64,000 bases of DNA, taken from positions 2,833,001 through 2,897,000 of the forward strand of contig NZ_CP135076.1 of the NCBI RefSeq assembly GCF_032229225.1, written 5' to 3'. Shown here piece by piece: positions 18,350 through 27,640 of this stretch; position 1 is the stretch's first letter, and each line of letters starts with the position of its first letter. Origin of the DNA: Stakelama saccharophila. GTDB lineage: Bacteria; Pseudomonadota; Alphaproteobacteria; Sphingomonadales; Sphingomonadaceae. The notes below the pieces were generated by a model, which saw nothing but the letters and a program-made list of their open reading frames with translations, was not told the origin of the DNA and searched no databases. A program made the position numbers and the translations under genes.

Positions 18350-19273
18350 ATGAATGCGCCAAAGGCCTTGTGGAAGGGCGTCTATCCCGCGGCAACAACC
18401 CAATTCGCTGCAGACGATTCGGTCGATCTCGACGCAACCCAGCGAATGCAGACCGCGCTGATTGAAGATGGCGTGGACGGGCTGATCCTGCTCGGCACCT
18501 GCGGCGAGAACAACTCGCTCACCGCCGATGAAAAGCGCCTGGTGCTCTCCGGCGCGGTCGAAGCGCTGAAGAACCGTGCTCCGCTGGTCGCCGGCGTTTC
18601 CGAGTTCACCACCGACGCCGCGATTCGCTATGCGCGCGATGCCGAAAAGATCGGCGTCGACGCGCTGATGGTGCTGCCCGCCATGGTCTATGTTCCGAAG
18701 CCGGAAGAACTGGCGGCGCATTTCCGCGCGGTGGCCGAGGCGACATCGCTCCCCGTGATGCTCTACAACAACCCGCCCGCTTACCGTGTCGATATCGATT
18801 TCGAGACGCTGGCAGTGCTCGAAGATGTCGAGAATATCGTCGCGATCAAGGAAAGCGCGCCCGATCCTCGCCGCTTCACCGATGTCATCAACCGCTTCGG
18901 CGACCGGTACACCGTGATGGCCGGGCTCGACGATATCGCACTCGAAGGGCTGATGCTGGGCGCGAGCGGCTGGGTATCGGGACTGACCAGCGCCTTTCCG
19001 CATGAATCGGTGCGGCTGGTCGCCGCTGCCGACGCCGGCAACTGGGAAGAGGCGCGCGAAATCTATCGCTGGTTCATGCCGCTGCTGCACCTCGACGCCG
19101 AACACGATCTGGTCCAGTCGATCAAGCTCGCCGAGACGATCATGGGCCGCGGCAGCGAACACGTGCGGATGCCCCGCATGCCGCTGACCGGCGAACGGCG
19201 CGCCGAAGTCACCCGGATGGTGGAGCAGTGCCGCGCCACCCAGCCGAGCAAACGAGAGCGCGAAACGGTCTGA
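18350..19273 (+). CDS. 1-pyrroline-4-hydroxy-2-carboxylate deaminase-like (DapA/NAL superfamily)
   Basis: Class I aldolase-fold enzyme; in the D-hydroxyproline pathway this family member removes ammonia and water from 1-pyrroline-4-hydroxy-2-carboxylate, giving alpha-ketoglutarate semialdehyde. The 307-residue product has the Schiff-base lysine Lys167 in VAIKESAPD and the catalytic tyrosine Tyr139 in LYNNPPAYRVD, with the GTCGENNSL substrate loop near residue 50. Sequence alone would allow dihydrodipicolinate synthase, but the operator and the neighbours point to hydroxyproline. The permease follows 108 bp later, probably co-transcribed. Confidence 0.87.
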   Translation: MNAPKALWKGVYPAATTQFAADDSVDLDATQRMQTALIEDGVDGLILLGTCGENNSLTADEKRLVLSGAVEALKNRAPLVAGVSEFTTDAAIRYARDAEKIGVDALMVLPAMVYVPKPEELAAHFRAVAEATSLPVMLYNNPPAYRVDIDFETLAVLEDVENIVAIKESAPDPRRFTDVINRFGDRYTVMAGLDDIALEGLMLGASGWVSGLTSAFPHESVRLVAAADAGNWEEAREIYRWFMPLLHLDAEHDLVQSIKLAETIMGRGSEHVRMPRMPLTGERRAEVTRMVEQCRATQPSKRERETV

Positions 19274-19381
19274 TGGCCGTGATCCGGGGCAGCTTCCGAG
19301 CCGGCGGACGGCGTCGGTCAGGAGCTTCCCGGGGCGGACGATAAAGGCAGATAAGCAATAGCGATCAGGGGGAAGTAGCCG

Positions 19382-20806
19382 ATGGGCGTGCTGGGACGAA
19401 TCAAGCCGATCGAGCGAAACGGCGGCGACGGCGAGCATCGTCTGAAACCGACACTGTCCTGGCCCCATCTCATCGCATTGGGTGTCGGCGCGATCGTCGG
19501 CACCGGCATCTATACACTGACCGGTGTCGGCGCCGATCGCGCCGGACCGGCGGTGATCGTCGCATTCGCAATCGCCGGCGCGGTGTGCGCCTGCGCCGCG
19601 CTCGCTTATGCCGAACTCGCCACCGCGATCCCGGCGGCGGGAAGCGCCTACACCTATACCTATTCGGTCCTCGGAGAGACGGTCGCATGGATCGTGGGCT
19701 GGAGCCTGATCCTCGAATATTCCCTCGCCTGCTCGGGCGTCGCGGTCGGCTGGTCGGGCTATCTCGTCGGCCTGATCGAGTCCGCGGGCGTGCATCCTCC
19801 GCAATGGCTGCTGGCGGGCCCCGGTGCAGGCGGCCTCATCAACCTGCCGGCAGTGCTGGTATCGATGGGCATCGCGGCGATGCTGATGGCCGGCACCCGC
19901 GAGAGTGCTACCGTCAACATCCTGCTCGTCATCATCAAGCTCGTCGCACTCGCGATATTCGTGGTGGTGGTCTTCCCTGCCTTCGACGCCGCCAACCTCC
20001 ATCCGTTCATGCCCTATGGCTTCGGCAGCCATTTCGAAGCCGGTGAAAAGCGCGGCGTGATGGCGGCGGCGGCGATCGTGTTCTTCGCGTTCTACGGCTT
20101 CGATGCCGTGGCGACCTCGGCCGAGGAAGCACGCAATCCGGGTCGCGACCTCAAGATCGGAATCATCGGATCGATGGCCGTTTCGACGACCATCTACATC
20201 CTCGTCGCCATCGCCGCGGTAGGCGCGGTTTCCTACACCACGCTCGGCGGGTCGCCCGAACCGCTCGCACTCGCCCTTCGCGAACTCGGCCATCCGGTCA
20301 CCTCGTGGCTCGTCGCTGGCGCAGCCCTGGTCGCGCTGCCCTCGGTCATCCTGGTGATGATGTACGGACAAAGCCGGATCTTCTTCGTCATGGCGCGCGA
20401 CGGACTGTTGCCGCGCAAGCTCGCCAACGTATCGAAGCGCACCGGAACGCCGATCTTCGTCACCGCGCTGACCGGGATATTCGTGTCGCTGATCGCCGCG
20501 TTCTTCAATGTCGGGGAGATCGCGGAGCTTGCCAATGCCGGGACGCTCCTCGCTTTCATCGCGGTCGGCGGATGCATGATGATCCTGCGGCGCCGGGCGC
20601 CCGATCTCGAACGCATCTTTCGCTGCCCTGCCCCCTACATCGTCGGCACCGCGGCGATCGCCGGGTGCATCTATCTCCTCGTCAGCCTGCCGGAGAAGAC
20701 GCTCGTGCGCTTCATGATCTGGAACGCGATCGGGCTGGTCGTCTATTTCCTCTACGGCCGGTCGCGCAGCGCATTGGCGCGCGACATCGTCGATGCGGCC
20801 GGGTGA
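19382..20806 (+). CDS. APC-superfamily amino-acid permease (hydroxyproline/proline uptake candidate)
   Basis: Inner-membrane amino-acid transporter of 474 residues with about 12 predicted helices. The N-terminal HLIALGVGAIVGTGIYTLTG motif (about residues 31-50) and the SYTTLGGSPEPLALALRELG and MMYGQSRIFFVMARDGLLP segments are typical of the cationic amino-acid transporter branch. AGGGGGAAG lies before the ATG. It follows the deaminase gene with no operator of its own, so co-transcription and hydroxyproline import are the simplest reading; actual substrate cannot be read from sequence. Confidence 0.85.
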   Translation: MGVLGRIKPIERNGGDGEHRLKPTLSWPHLIALGVGAIVGTGIYTLTGVGADRAGPAVIVAFAIAGAVCACAALAYAELATAIPAAGSAYTYTYSVLGETVAWIVGWSLILEYSLACSGVAVGWSGYLVGLIESAGVHPPQWLLAGPGAGGLINLPAVLVSMGIAAMLMAGTRESATVNILLVIIKLVALAIFVVVVFPAFDAANLHPFMPYGFGSHFEAGEKRGVMAAAAIVFFAFYGFDAVATSAEEARNPGRDLKIGIIGSMAVSTTIYILVAIAAVGAVSYTTLGGSPEPLALALRELGHPVTSWLVAGAALVALPSVILVMMYGQSRIFFVMARDGLLPRKLANVSKRTGTPIFVTALTGIFVSLIAAFFNVGEIAELANAGTLLAFIAVGGCMMILRRRAPDLERIFRCPAPYIVGTAAIAGCIYLLVSLPEKTLVRFMIWNAIGLVVYFLYGRSRSALARDIVDAAG

Positions 20807-20810
20807 TACC

Positions 20811-20960
20811 GTGACAACCCGGCTCGGTGCCGGGCTGCTCGCGGCGCTGCCAGCGACCGCGCTCGCCCATGTCAGCGATGCCGAGGCCGACGCGGCGCGC
20901 AAGACAATCGCCCGGCCCAGGATCGACGGCCGGCGCATGCTCTCCCCGCGCGACGGCTGA
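20811..20960 (+). pseudogene. Short signal-peptide ORF, possibly a degraded exported protein
   Basis: A 49-codon frame starts GTG at 20811, four bases after the permease stop, and begins with a plausible signal peptide (TTRLGAGLLAALPATALAHVSD). It stops at 20958, while coding-like composition continues to about 21070 in the same frame (DHFADRARTPRQFGGLLYARYKA). No ribosome site is visible and I do not recognise the family. A truncated or decayed secreted enzyme is the likeliest explanation. Confidence 0.3.
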
Positions 20961-21101
20961 GATCACTTCGCCGACCGCGCCAGAACCCCGCGGCAGTTCG
21001 GCGGGTTGTTATATGCCAGGTACAAAGCCTATCCGGTTGGCAACACGCCACCTGTTTCCGCGTTCGTGACGGATCTTCGCGGGTCGCGAATTACTGAACT
21101 A

Positions 21102-21115
21102 TAAGGTATAGCGAC
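21102..21115 (+). promoter_or_regulatory. Weak GTATAC-type operator before the second GntR gene
   Basis: TAAGGTATAGCGAC, 20 bp before the ATG of the second regulator. The left half TA-N2-GTATA is kept, the right half is poor. Position suggests autoregulation. Confidence 0.4.
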
Positions 21116-21135
21116 CGCGGAAGGGGTCAGATAAC

Positions 21136-21792
21136 ATGAGCAGCATCGTCATCCGCACGCTTCCGGACCAACTCGTCGAACTGGTCCGCGACCGGATTCT
21201 TGCCGGCGCCGTGCCGGTCGACCGGGCGATCAGGCAGGATGCATTGGCCTCCGAACTCGGCGTCAGCAAGATTCCGCTGCGCGAGGCGCTGACCCGGCTC
21301 GAACAGGAAGGGCTGGTCCGCTCCCAGGCCAATCGCGGCTTTTTCGTGCGACCATTGTCCGCGGCCGAAGCGGAGGAAGTCTATGAACTCCGGCTCAAAC
21401 TCGAACCCGACGCCGCTGCACTGGCATCGAGACGGGCGACCGATGAGGAGCGGAAAGTCGCGGTGACGGCACTCGAGGCTCTGGATGTCGTGACCGCGAA
21501 CAATGCCGACGGTGTCGGCGCCGCCAACCGCGCGTTCCACCTCGCGCTCATCCGTCCCGCCGGCCAGTCGATCACGACCCAGTTGCTCGAAAGGCTCCAT
21601 GTTCTGAGCGATCGCTATGTGCGCAAACATCTCGAGCCGCTCGGCCGCAACGAGCGCGCCAACCAGGAACATGCAGAAGTGATGCAGTGCTGGCTCGACC
21701 GCAACGAAAAGGGCGTCGCGCGAAGCATGCACGCACACATCAAGAAGACCATTGTCGATCTTCGCCGTCAGTTGGGTGCGAACGGCGACTGA
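21136..21792 (+). CDS. GntR-family (FCD type) regulator of the hydroxyproline locus, copy 2
   Basis: A 218-residue paralogue, equal in length to the regulator at 7162-7818. The winged helix (IRQDALASELGVSKIPLREALTRLEQEGL) differs from copy 1 at only two positions in the recognition region, whereas the FCD domain (residues 80-210) is clearly diverged. This suggests shared DNA sites with different ligands or dimer partners. It converges on the DPP4 gene with an 18-bp gap. Known FCD regulators bind small organic acids or amino-acid derivatives; the ligand here is not visible. Confidence 0.88.
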   Translation: MSSIVIRTLPDQLVELVRDRILAGAVPVDRAIRQDALASELGVSKIPLREALTRLEQEGLVRSQANRGFFVRPLSAAEAEEVYELRLKLEPDAAALASRRATDEERKVAVTALEALDVVTANNADGVGAANRAFHLALIRPAGQSITTQLLERLHVLSDRYVRKHLEPLGRNERANQEHAEVMQCWLDRNEKGVARSMHAHIKKTIVDLRRQLGANGD

Positions 21793-21810
21793 CCGGCGCG
21801 ACCTGGCTGA

Positions 21811-24141
21811 TCAGGGCGCCGGCAGGATATCCGGCAACCGGTTCCAGTCGGGTGTCTGCTCGTGCCGCAGGTGCCGCACGAAAAAGTCGAATTGCCGCCG
21901 CTCGGCATAGAGGATCGGACCCGTCGACCGGCCCGTCGTATGCTCGCCGCCGGGGACTTCGAGCAGGTCGAAATCCTTGTGCGCCTTGATCAGCGCATCG
22001 ACCAACTGCAGCGATGACGACGGATCGACGTTGCTGTCCTGCTCGCCGAAGATCATCAGGAGGTTACCCTTCAGCCGACCGGCATTGGCCACGTCCGACG
22101 AGCGCAGATAGCTCGCGTCGACCGGCCAGCCGAGCCACTGTTCGTTCCAACTGATCTTGTCCATGCGGTTGTCGTAACAGCCGGCATAAGCGACTCCGAC
22201 GGTATAGAAGTCGGAATGGAACAAAAGCGCCGAGGCGGTACTTTGGCCGCCCGCCGAGCCGCCATAGATGCCGACTCCGTCCGCGATGTCATACCAAGGA
22301 TATTTCGCCGCTGCCGCCTCATGCCACAGTATGCGGTCGGGAAATCCGGAATCTGCCAGGTTCTTCCACGCTACGTCCTGAAACGCCTTGGACCGGTTGG
22401 CGGTACCCATGCCGTCGATCTGGACGACGATGAAGCCCATGTCGGCCTGTTCCTGCATGCCGATCACCTTGTCGCCGCCCGAATGATAGCCGAACGGCCA
22501 GAACGTCTTTGGCACGAAGCTGCCGTGCGGTCCGGCATAGATGTTCTCGATGACGGGGTATTTCCGGTTCGGGTCGAAGTCGCGCGGCCGGACGATCAGG
22601 CCCCATATGTCGGTCTTCCCGTCGCGCCCCTTTGCCACGAACGGCTTCGGAAACCGGTATCCGGCGGCGAGCAGCCGCGAAATGTCGCCCCTGGCGATCG
22701 TGCGGACGAGCGCGCCGTCCCGCGTCCGGTGAAGCTCGGAGACGTTGGGCAGGTCCACCCGCGAATAGGTGTCGACATAATATTTCATGTCGCCGGAAAA
22801 CGCGACGTCGTGAGAGGCCTGGGCCGGCGTCAGCGGCGTCAGGCCCGTTCCGTCGAAGTTGATCCGGTAATAATGAACGAAATACGGGTCTTCGCCCTCG
22901 TTCATCCCGCTTGCGGCGAACCAGATCCGGCGCTTTTCGTCGTCGACCCGGACGACCTGCCGCACCGGCCAGTCACCGCGGGTGATCTGGTTCTTCACAG
23001 TGCCTGTCCGGCCGTCATAGAGATAGAGATGCGCCCAGCCATCGCGTTCGGACAGCCAGACCAGTTCGTCGCCCTTTCCGCCGACATCGTGCCAATAGCC
23101 GCGATCCTGCCAGATAAAGGTGTCGGCCGATTCCGAGATCACCGTCCGCGCAGCGCCTGTTTCAGCGTCGACCTCGATGATCTTCGCCTGCTGATGACCG
23201 CGCCGAGTATATTCGAACGCAAAGCTCCGGCTGTCGGCGCGCCAGTGCATATCGGTGAGCTGATGGGGATTGGGGAACAGCGTATCGTCCACCACGATCT
23301 GCTGCGCCGTACCGTCGGGTGAGACGCGGAACAGCACCGGCTGATCGATATCGATCGCGTCGCCCGGCTTGGGATAAAGCTGCTCGCGCATTCCGGGCTG
23401 TAGCTGGTCGTCGGGGGACGACAGCACCCGATTCACATAGCGCGGAAATCCGGGCCGGACGCGATCGACGATGATTTTTTCTGAATCGGGCGACCACCGG
23501 ATCGTCTCGGGATCGTAGAAATTGCCCTCGGTCCCGTCGCGGCTAAGGACCGTTGCCGCGCCGCTACCTGCGGGGCGCAGGACGAGGTTGAAGCCCTGGA
23601 CCAGAGCTTCCCACCGCCCGTCGGGCGAAACATGCGGCATGTTGTCCGCCGGTACGCGCAGGTCTCGCACGACGCCGAAGCCCTTCGGCCTGCCCGGACG
23701 TTCGACCGGCGCGCACCCCTCGCCCGCAAGCGAACAGCGCCATGGCAAATAGTGCAGGTCGAACAGGATGGCCCGGCCGTCGGCATCATAATGGAAATCG
23801 TCGAACGGCAGTTTCAGCGCCGAATAGTGTTCGCCGGTCGCCTTGCCGAGCGCGTCGGCGACCGCCGCCTGATCGAATGCGGGCCGGCTGGTTCCGGTAT
23901 CGGCGTTCTGCCGCACGAATGCAAAACCGCCGGCGACCGTCTTGCGGAACACAAAATCGTGCGTTTTGCCTACCCAGTTCGCCGGAAAGGCCACATCTCG
24001 CGTCAGATATTGCCACCGATCGCGCAGGGTCAGCGCATCGCGATACTGCTCCGCGTCCGGCCCCTTGGCAGTCGCCGGCGTGGCAGCCATCGCCAGCACG
24101 ACCATGCCGCCAAGTCCGTGAGCCAGCATCCGCTTGAACAT
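21811..24141 (-). CDS. Dipeptidyl peptidase IV-like serine peptidase (S9B), exported
   Basis: Removes N-terminal X-Pro (or X-Hyp) dipeptides. The 776-residue product has a signal peptide (FKRMLAHGLGGMVVLAMAATPATA), a DPP4-type beta-propeller (about 90-500) and an alpha/beta-hydrolase domain. The catalytic triad is present: Ser629 in YGGSAGG, Asp in FGEQDSNVDP (about 705) and His in GGEHTTG (about 740). It is transcribed divergently from the TonB receptor gene, with operators for both between them. Proline specificity agrees with the hydroxyproline theme. Confidence 0.9.
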   Translation of the reverse strand: MFKRMLAHGLGGMVVLAMAATPATAKGPDAEQYRDALTLRDRWQYLTRDVAFPANWVGKTHDFVFRKTVAGGFAFVRQNADTGTSRPAFDQAAVADALGKATGEHYSALKLPFDDFHYDADGRAILFDLHYLPWRCSLAGEGCAPVERPGRPKGFGVVRDLRVPADNMPHVSPDGRWEALVQGFNLVLRPAGSGAATVLSRDGTEGNFYDPETIRWSPDSEKIIVDRVRPGFPRYVNRVLSSPDDQLQPGMREQLYPKPGDAIDIDQPVLFRVSPDGTAQQIVVDDTLFPNPHQLTDMHWRADSRSFAFEYTRRGHQQAKIIEVDAETGAARTVISESADTFIWQDRGYWHDVGGKGDELVWLSERDGWAHLYLYDGRTGTVKNQITRGDWPVRQVVRVDDEKRRIWFAASGMNEGEDPYFVHYYRINFDGTGLTPLTPAQASHDVAFSGDMKYYVDTYSRVDLPNVSELHRTRDGALVRTIARGDISRLLAAGYRFPKPFVAKGRDGKTDIWGLIVRPRDFDPNRKYPVIENIYAGPHGSFVPKTFWPFGYHSGGDKVIGMQEQADMGFIVVQIDGMGTANRSKAFQDVAWKNLADSGFPDRILWHEAAAAKYPWYDIADGVGIYGGSAGGQSTASALLFHSDFYTVGVAYAGCYDNRMDKISWNEQWLGWPVDASYLRSSDVANAGRLKGNLLMIFGEQDSNVDPSSSLQLVDALIKAHKDFDLLEVPGGEHTTGRSTGPILYAERRQFDFFVRHLRHEQTPDWNRLPDILPAP

Positions 24142-24173
24142 TTCCGTCGCCCCCCTTATGGCACTGTCTATTA

Positions 24174-24187
24174 TACGGTATACGGAA
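24174..24187 (-). promoter_or_regulatory. GTATAC operator before the DPP4 gene
   Basis: Plus-strand TACGGTATACGGAA, 33 bp upstream of the DPP4 start, which reads leftward. The core and left flank match the consensus exactly. Between this site and 24499 no gene is supported. Confidence 0.68.
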
Positions 24188-24498
24188 ATGCCGGATCATG
24201 TATAGTGTCCGGCGGGCAATCTGCTTCCGCCCGGCATACGTCTTTCCCCGAACCGAACCGCCTCCGCAAATGACAGGGTCGTTTTCCCCGAGGACGCGGC
24301 GACCACATTGCATCATGCCGGGCACCTCACCTGACCGCAAAAGCCGCTTCATCTCTGTTCGAGGGTCACACGCAATCATTCCGAGTCGGCTGCCGAGCGC
24401 TGGCTGAGACGAGCTTGGCCAACGCACGGCACCTACGTGATGCAATGCTGGAGAACTGTAACTGCCTGGAAATACGCCCGTAACAAACGTACAACAGA

Positions 24499-24512
24499 TA
24501 TCGTATAATTTA
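24499..24512 (+). promoter_or_regulatory. GTATAC-type operator before the TonB receptor gene
   Basis: TATCGTATAATTTA, 64 bp upstream of the receptor ATG. It matches the 18309 copy for the first nine bases and then drifts into an AT-rich stretch that may be the -10 region. Confidence 0.6.
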
Positions 24513-24576
24513 TTTGATAATCGCTGCGAATCGTGTTCTCCTTCTTCACGTGCAAGCAACGAGAAGGGGGTTTGAT

Positions 24577-27552
24577 ATGATTGCGACACCCAACAGGAAG
24601 TCAGCACTGCTCGGCACGGTCGGCATTGCGCTCGCCACGGCGATGCTCTCCACGTCCGCATATGCGCAGAGCGACCCGCCCGATCAGAGCGACCAGACGC
24701 CTCCAGTGTCGCCGGAGACGCCGTCAGGCGAACAAGGCCAGGAAATCACCGTCACCGGAACGCTGATCCGCCGCCCCAATCTCGAGAGCAACAGCCCGAT
24801 AACGGTCGTCGACAATCAGGAATTCCAGTATCAGGGTTCGACCGCGGTCGAGGACACGCTCAACCGCCTTCCGCAATTCACGCCCGACGCCAATTCCAAT
24901 GTTTCGAACGGATCGGACGGCACCGCGAACATCAACCTTCGCAATCTCGGCTCGAACCGCGTTCTCACGCTGTTGAACGGCAAGCGACTGCTGCCGACCC
25001 AGGCGACCGATCTCAATTTCGTTCCCGCCTCGCTGATCGAACGCGTCGACGTGCTGACCGGGGGCGCATCCGCCGTCTACGGCGCGGATGCGGTCTCGGG
25101 CGTTGTCAACTTCATCCTCAAGGATGATCTCAACGGCGCGCGTATCGACGCGACCTACGGCTTTTTCGAGCATCACAACAATAACGGGCGCCTGCGTGAT
25201 GTCGTATCCAGCAGCGGATACGAGCTGGCGCCGGGCCATGTTGCCGACGGCGCGACCTACGAGATCAATGCGGCGATCGGCACCGACTTCGCCGACAATC
25301 GCGGCAATGTCACGATGTTCATCGGCAACCGACATTCGGAACCGGTGCTCCAATCCACCCGCGACGTCTCGGCCTGCGCGATCGATCCGGCCGATGCCGC
25401 CAACAGCGCGCTACGTTGTGGCGGTTCGAGCAACAACCAGTACGGCCTGTTCACGCTGCTGACGGGTCCCAACCAGGGACAGACGCTGGTCAATTCGAAG
25501 GACGGTTCGAAGAACTGGGTCCCGTATGACAGCTCGTTCGCCTATAATTATGCGCCGACGAATTATTTCCAGCGCTCCGACAACCGCTATACGGCGGGCG
25601 CTTTCGCGCATTACGACGTTACCGATTTCCTGACGCTTTACGGCAGCGCGATGTTCATGGATGACCATAGCTGGTCGCAGGTCGCGCCGTCAGCGATCTG
25701 GCAGGGCACGACCTTCGCGATCAATTGCGACAACCCGCTGTTGAGCGCATCGCAGGCTACGACGCTTTGCGGGACGAGCGCCGGCACGCCGACCAACGCG
25801 AATGTTTTCATCGGCTATCGTCCGACCGCCGGAGGTGCGAGCCCGCGGCGCGACGATCTGCGTCATACCGACTATCGGTTCACCGCCGGCATGCGCGGCA
25901 CCGTGGCCCAGGGCATCTCCTTCGACGTCAGCGCGCTGCGTTCGGAAGTGATCTTCGACGAAAGCTACAAGAACGATATCGACCAGACGCGCGCCGCAAA
26001 GGCGCTGCAGGTCGTCAATGTCAATGGCACGCCGACCTGCAAGTCGGTGATCGACGGCACCGACCCTGATTGCGCGCCGGTCGACGTGTTCGGCTATGGC
26101 ACGATCTCCGACGCCGCATTCGATTACTTGTACGTCCCGAGCTACACCCACGGCGTCAACCGGGAACTCGTCCTGAACGGCACGATCAACGGCGACCTGA
26201 CCAGCTACGGCATCGCGAGCCCGTGGGCTACCCAGGGCCTCGGCATCGCCGTCGGTGCCGAGCACCGCGAGGAGTATCTAGATTTCCAGGCGGATCAGGT
26301 CGCGCTGTCCAAGGGCACCCAGAACGCCCATGGCACGATCGACGTGAACGAAGCGTTCGTCGAACTCGACCTTCCGATCGTACAGGATGCGCCGTTCATA
26401 CACGCGCTCGGGATCGACGGGGGCTTTCGCTATTCGGGTTATACCAACAAAGGCAGCGGCTCGGAATCGCACTATGAGGCGTCGACATACAAGATCGAAC
26501 TCAACTATGCGCCGACGCGCGACATCCGCTTCCGCGCGAGTTACAACCGCGCCATTCGCGCGCCCAATATCGCCGAGCTGTTCCAGGCGCAGGGCGTTGG
26601 CAACGTCACCGCGAGCGATCCATGCGCGGGCGCGAATCCAGCCGCGAGTCTGCAAGCCTGTCAGGCCAGCGGCGTAACGCAGGCGCAATACGGCTCCATT
26701 CCCGAATGCCCGGCTCAGGTATGCGTCCAGCAATATGGCGGCAATCCGGACCTTGAGCCGGAAAAGGCCGACACCTACACCGTCGGCACGGTGTTCACGC
26801 CGAGTTTCGCGCCGTCCCTTTCGCTGTCGGTCGACTATTACAACATCAAGGTTGACGGCTATATCAGCTCGATCGACCCCTCACTGATCATCAAGCAGTG
26901 CATCAATTCGGGCAATGCCTTCTTCTGCGATCTGTTCCACCGCGATCCCCAGTCGGGCGTGCTGTTCGGCACCGACGGCTATGTCGTCGCGACGACGCAG
27001 AATACGGGCTATCTGAAAACCGACGGCATCGACATCAACGCCAGCTACACCCTTGGCATCGGCAACATGGGCAAGCTGAACTTCGACATGGTCGGCAGTT
27101 ACATGCTGCACCAGATCACCGAACCACTGCCGGGCCTTGGAACCTATGACTGTGTCGGACTGTACGGCCCGAGCTGCGGCCAGCCCAATCCGCACTGGCG
27201 GCATACGCTGCGCACGACCTGGCAGATGCCGTGGGCGCATGCCACGCTGTCGCTCAATTGGCGCCACAAAGGGGCGGTCGAGCTTACCAATAATCAGGAC
27301 AACTCGCTGCTGTCCGGCACCAACTACATCTACGGCGACACGATCAAGGCCTATGACTATTTCGACCTCGTGGCATCGGTGAGGATGCGCAAGGGGGTCT
27401 CACTGCGCATGGGCGTCAACAACCTTTTCGATCGCGACCCGCCGGCGCTGTACGAGGGGCTGAACAGTTCGTTCGGCAACGGCAATACCTTCCCGGGATT
27501 TTACGATGCACTGGGACGCCGGATCTTCGTTGGCCTCACCGCTGAATTCTAA
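24577..27552 (+). CDS. TonB-dependent outer-membrane receptor of the hydroxyproline locus
   Basis: Outer-membrane active transporter of 991 residues. Signal peptide about 1-31 (LLGTVGIALATAMLSTSAYAQ), then a disordered Pro/Gln/Ser stretch, a TonB-box-like EITVTGTLIRR near residue 55, the plug domain (VNLRNLGSNRVLTLLNGKR and GGASAVYGADAVSGVVNFILK) and a beta-barrel ending GRRIFVGLTAEF with the terminal Phe needed for outer-membrane insertion. The ATG at 24577 follows GAGAAGGGGG; the frame is open to 24514 without family similarity. Its neighbours suggest uptake of glycopeptides or arabinosides from plant cell-wall protein (inference). Confidence 0.92.
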   Translation: MIATPNRKSALLGTVGIALATAMLSTSAYAQSDPPDQSDQTPPVSPETPSGEQGQEITVTGTLIRRPNLESNSPITVVDNQEFQYQGSTAVEDTLNRLPQFTPDANSNVSNGSDGTANINLRNLGSNRVLTLLNGKRLLPTQATDLNFVPASLIERVDVLTGGASAVYGADAVSGVVNFILKDDLNGARIDATYGFFEHHNNNGRLRDVVSSSGYELAPGHVADGATYEINAAIGTDFADNRGNVTMFIGNRHSEPVLQSTRDVSACAIDPADAANSALRCGGSSNNQYGLFTLLTGPNQGQTLVNSKDGSKNWVPYDSSFAYNYAPTNYFQRSDNRYTAGAFAHYDVTDFLTLYGSAMFMDDHSWSQVAPSAIWQGTTFAINCDNPLLSASQATTLCGTSAGTPTNANVFIGYRPTAGGASPRRDDLRHTDYRFTAGMRGTVAQGISFDVSALRSEVIFDESYKNDIDQTRAAKALQVVNVNGTPTCKSVIDGTDPDCAPVDVFGYGTISDAAFDYLYVPSYTHGVNRELVLNGTINGDLTSYGIASPWATQGLGIAVGAEHREEYLDFQADQVALSKGTQNAHGTIDVNEAFVELDLPIVQDAPFIHALGIDGGFRYSGYTNKGSGSESHYEASTYKIELNYAPTRDIRFRASYNRAIRAPNIAELFQAQGVGNVTASDPCAGANPAASLQACQASGVTQAQYGSIPECPAQVCVQQYGGNPDLEPEKADTYTVGTVFTPSFAPSLSLSVDYYNIKVDGYISSIDPSLIIKQCINSGNAFFCDLFHRDPQSGVLFGTDGYVVATTQNTGYLKTDGIDINASYTLGIGNMGKLNFDMVGSYMLHQITEPLPGLGTYDCVGLYGPSCGQPNPHWRHTLRTTWQMPWAHATLSLNWRHKGAVELTNNQDNSLLSGTNYIYGDTIKAYDYFDLVASVRMRKGVSLRMGVNNLFDRDPPALYEGLNSSFGNGNTFPGFYDALGRRIFVGLTAEF

Positions 27553-27556
27553 GGGC

Positions 27557-27616
27557 GCTTCGGGTCTCCTCCCGCCGAGCCCCACTCAGGGGCCGCGCGA
27601 AGCACGGTCTTTTTTT
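27557..27616 (+). terminator. Possible weak terminator or attenuator between receptor and GH35 genes
   Basis: GCTTCG (27557-27562) pairs with CGAAGC (27598-27603), enclosing a second hairpin GCCCC/GGGGC (27579-27593). Seven T follow after a 6-base gap. The gap makes it weaker than a standard intrinsic terminator, so partial read-through into the GH35 gene is possible. Confidence 0.4.
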
Positions 27617-27640
27617 CTTCGCTGATCGAAAGGAATTCGG

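Noticed and set aside
17978..20938. Long minus-strand open frame opposite the deaminase and permease genes
   Set aside because: Shadow of genes with clear families; no domain similarity and no start context.
24198..24407. 69-codon plus-strand frame between DPP4 and receptor genes
   Set aside because: Lies in a regulatory gap, no ribosome site, no similarity.
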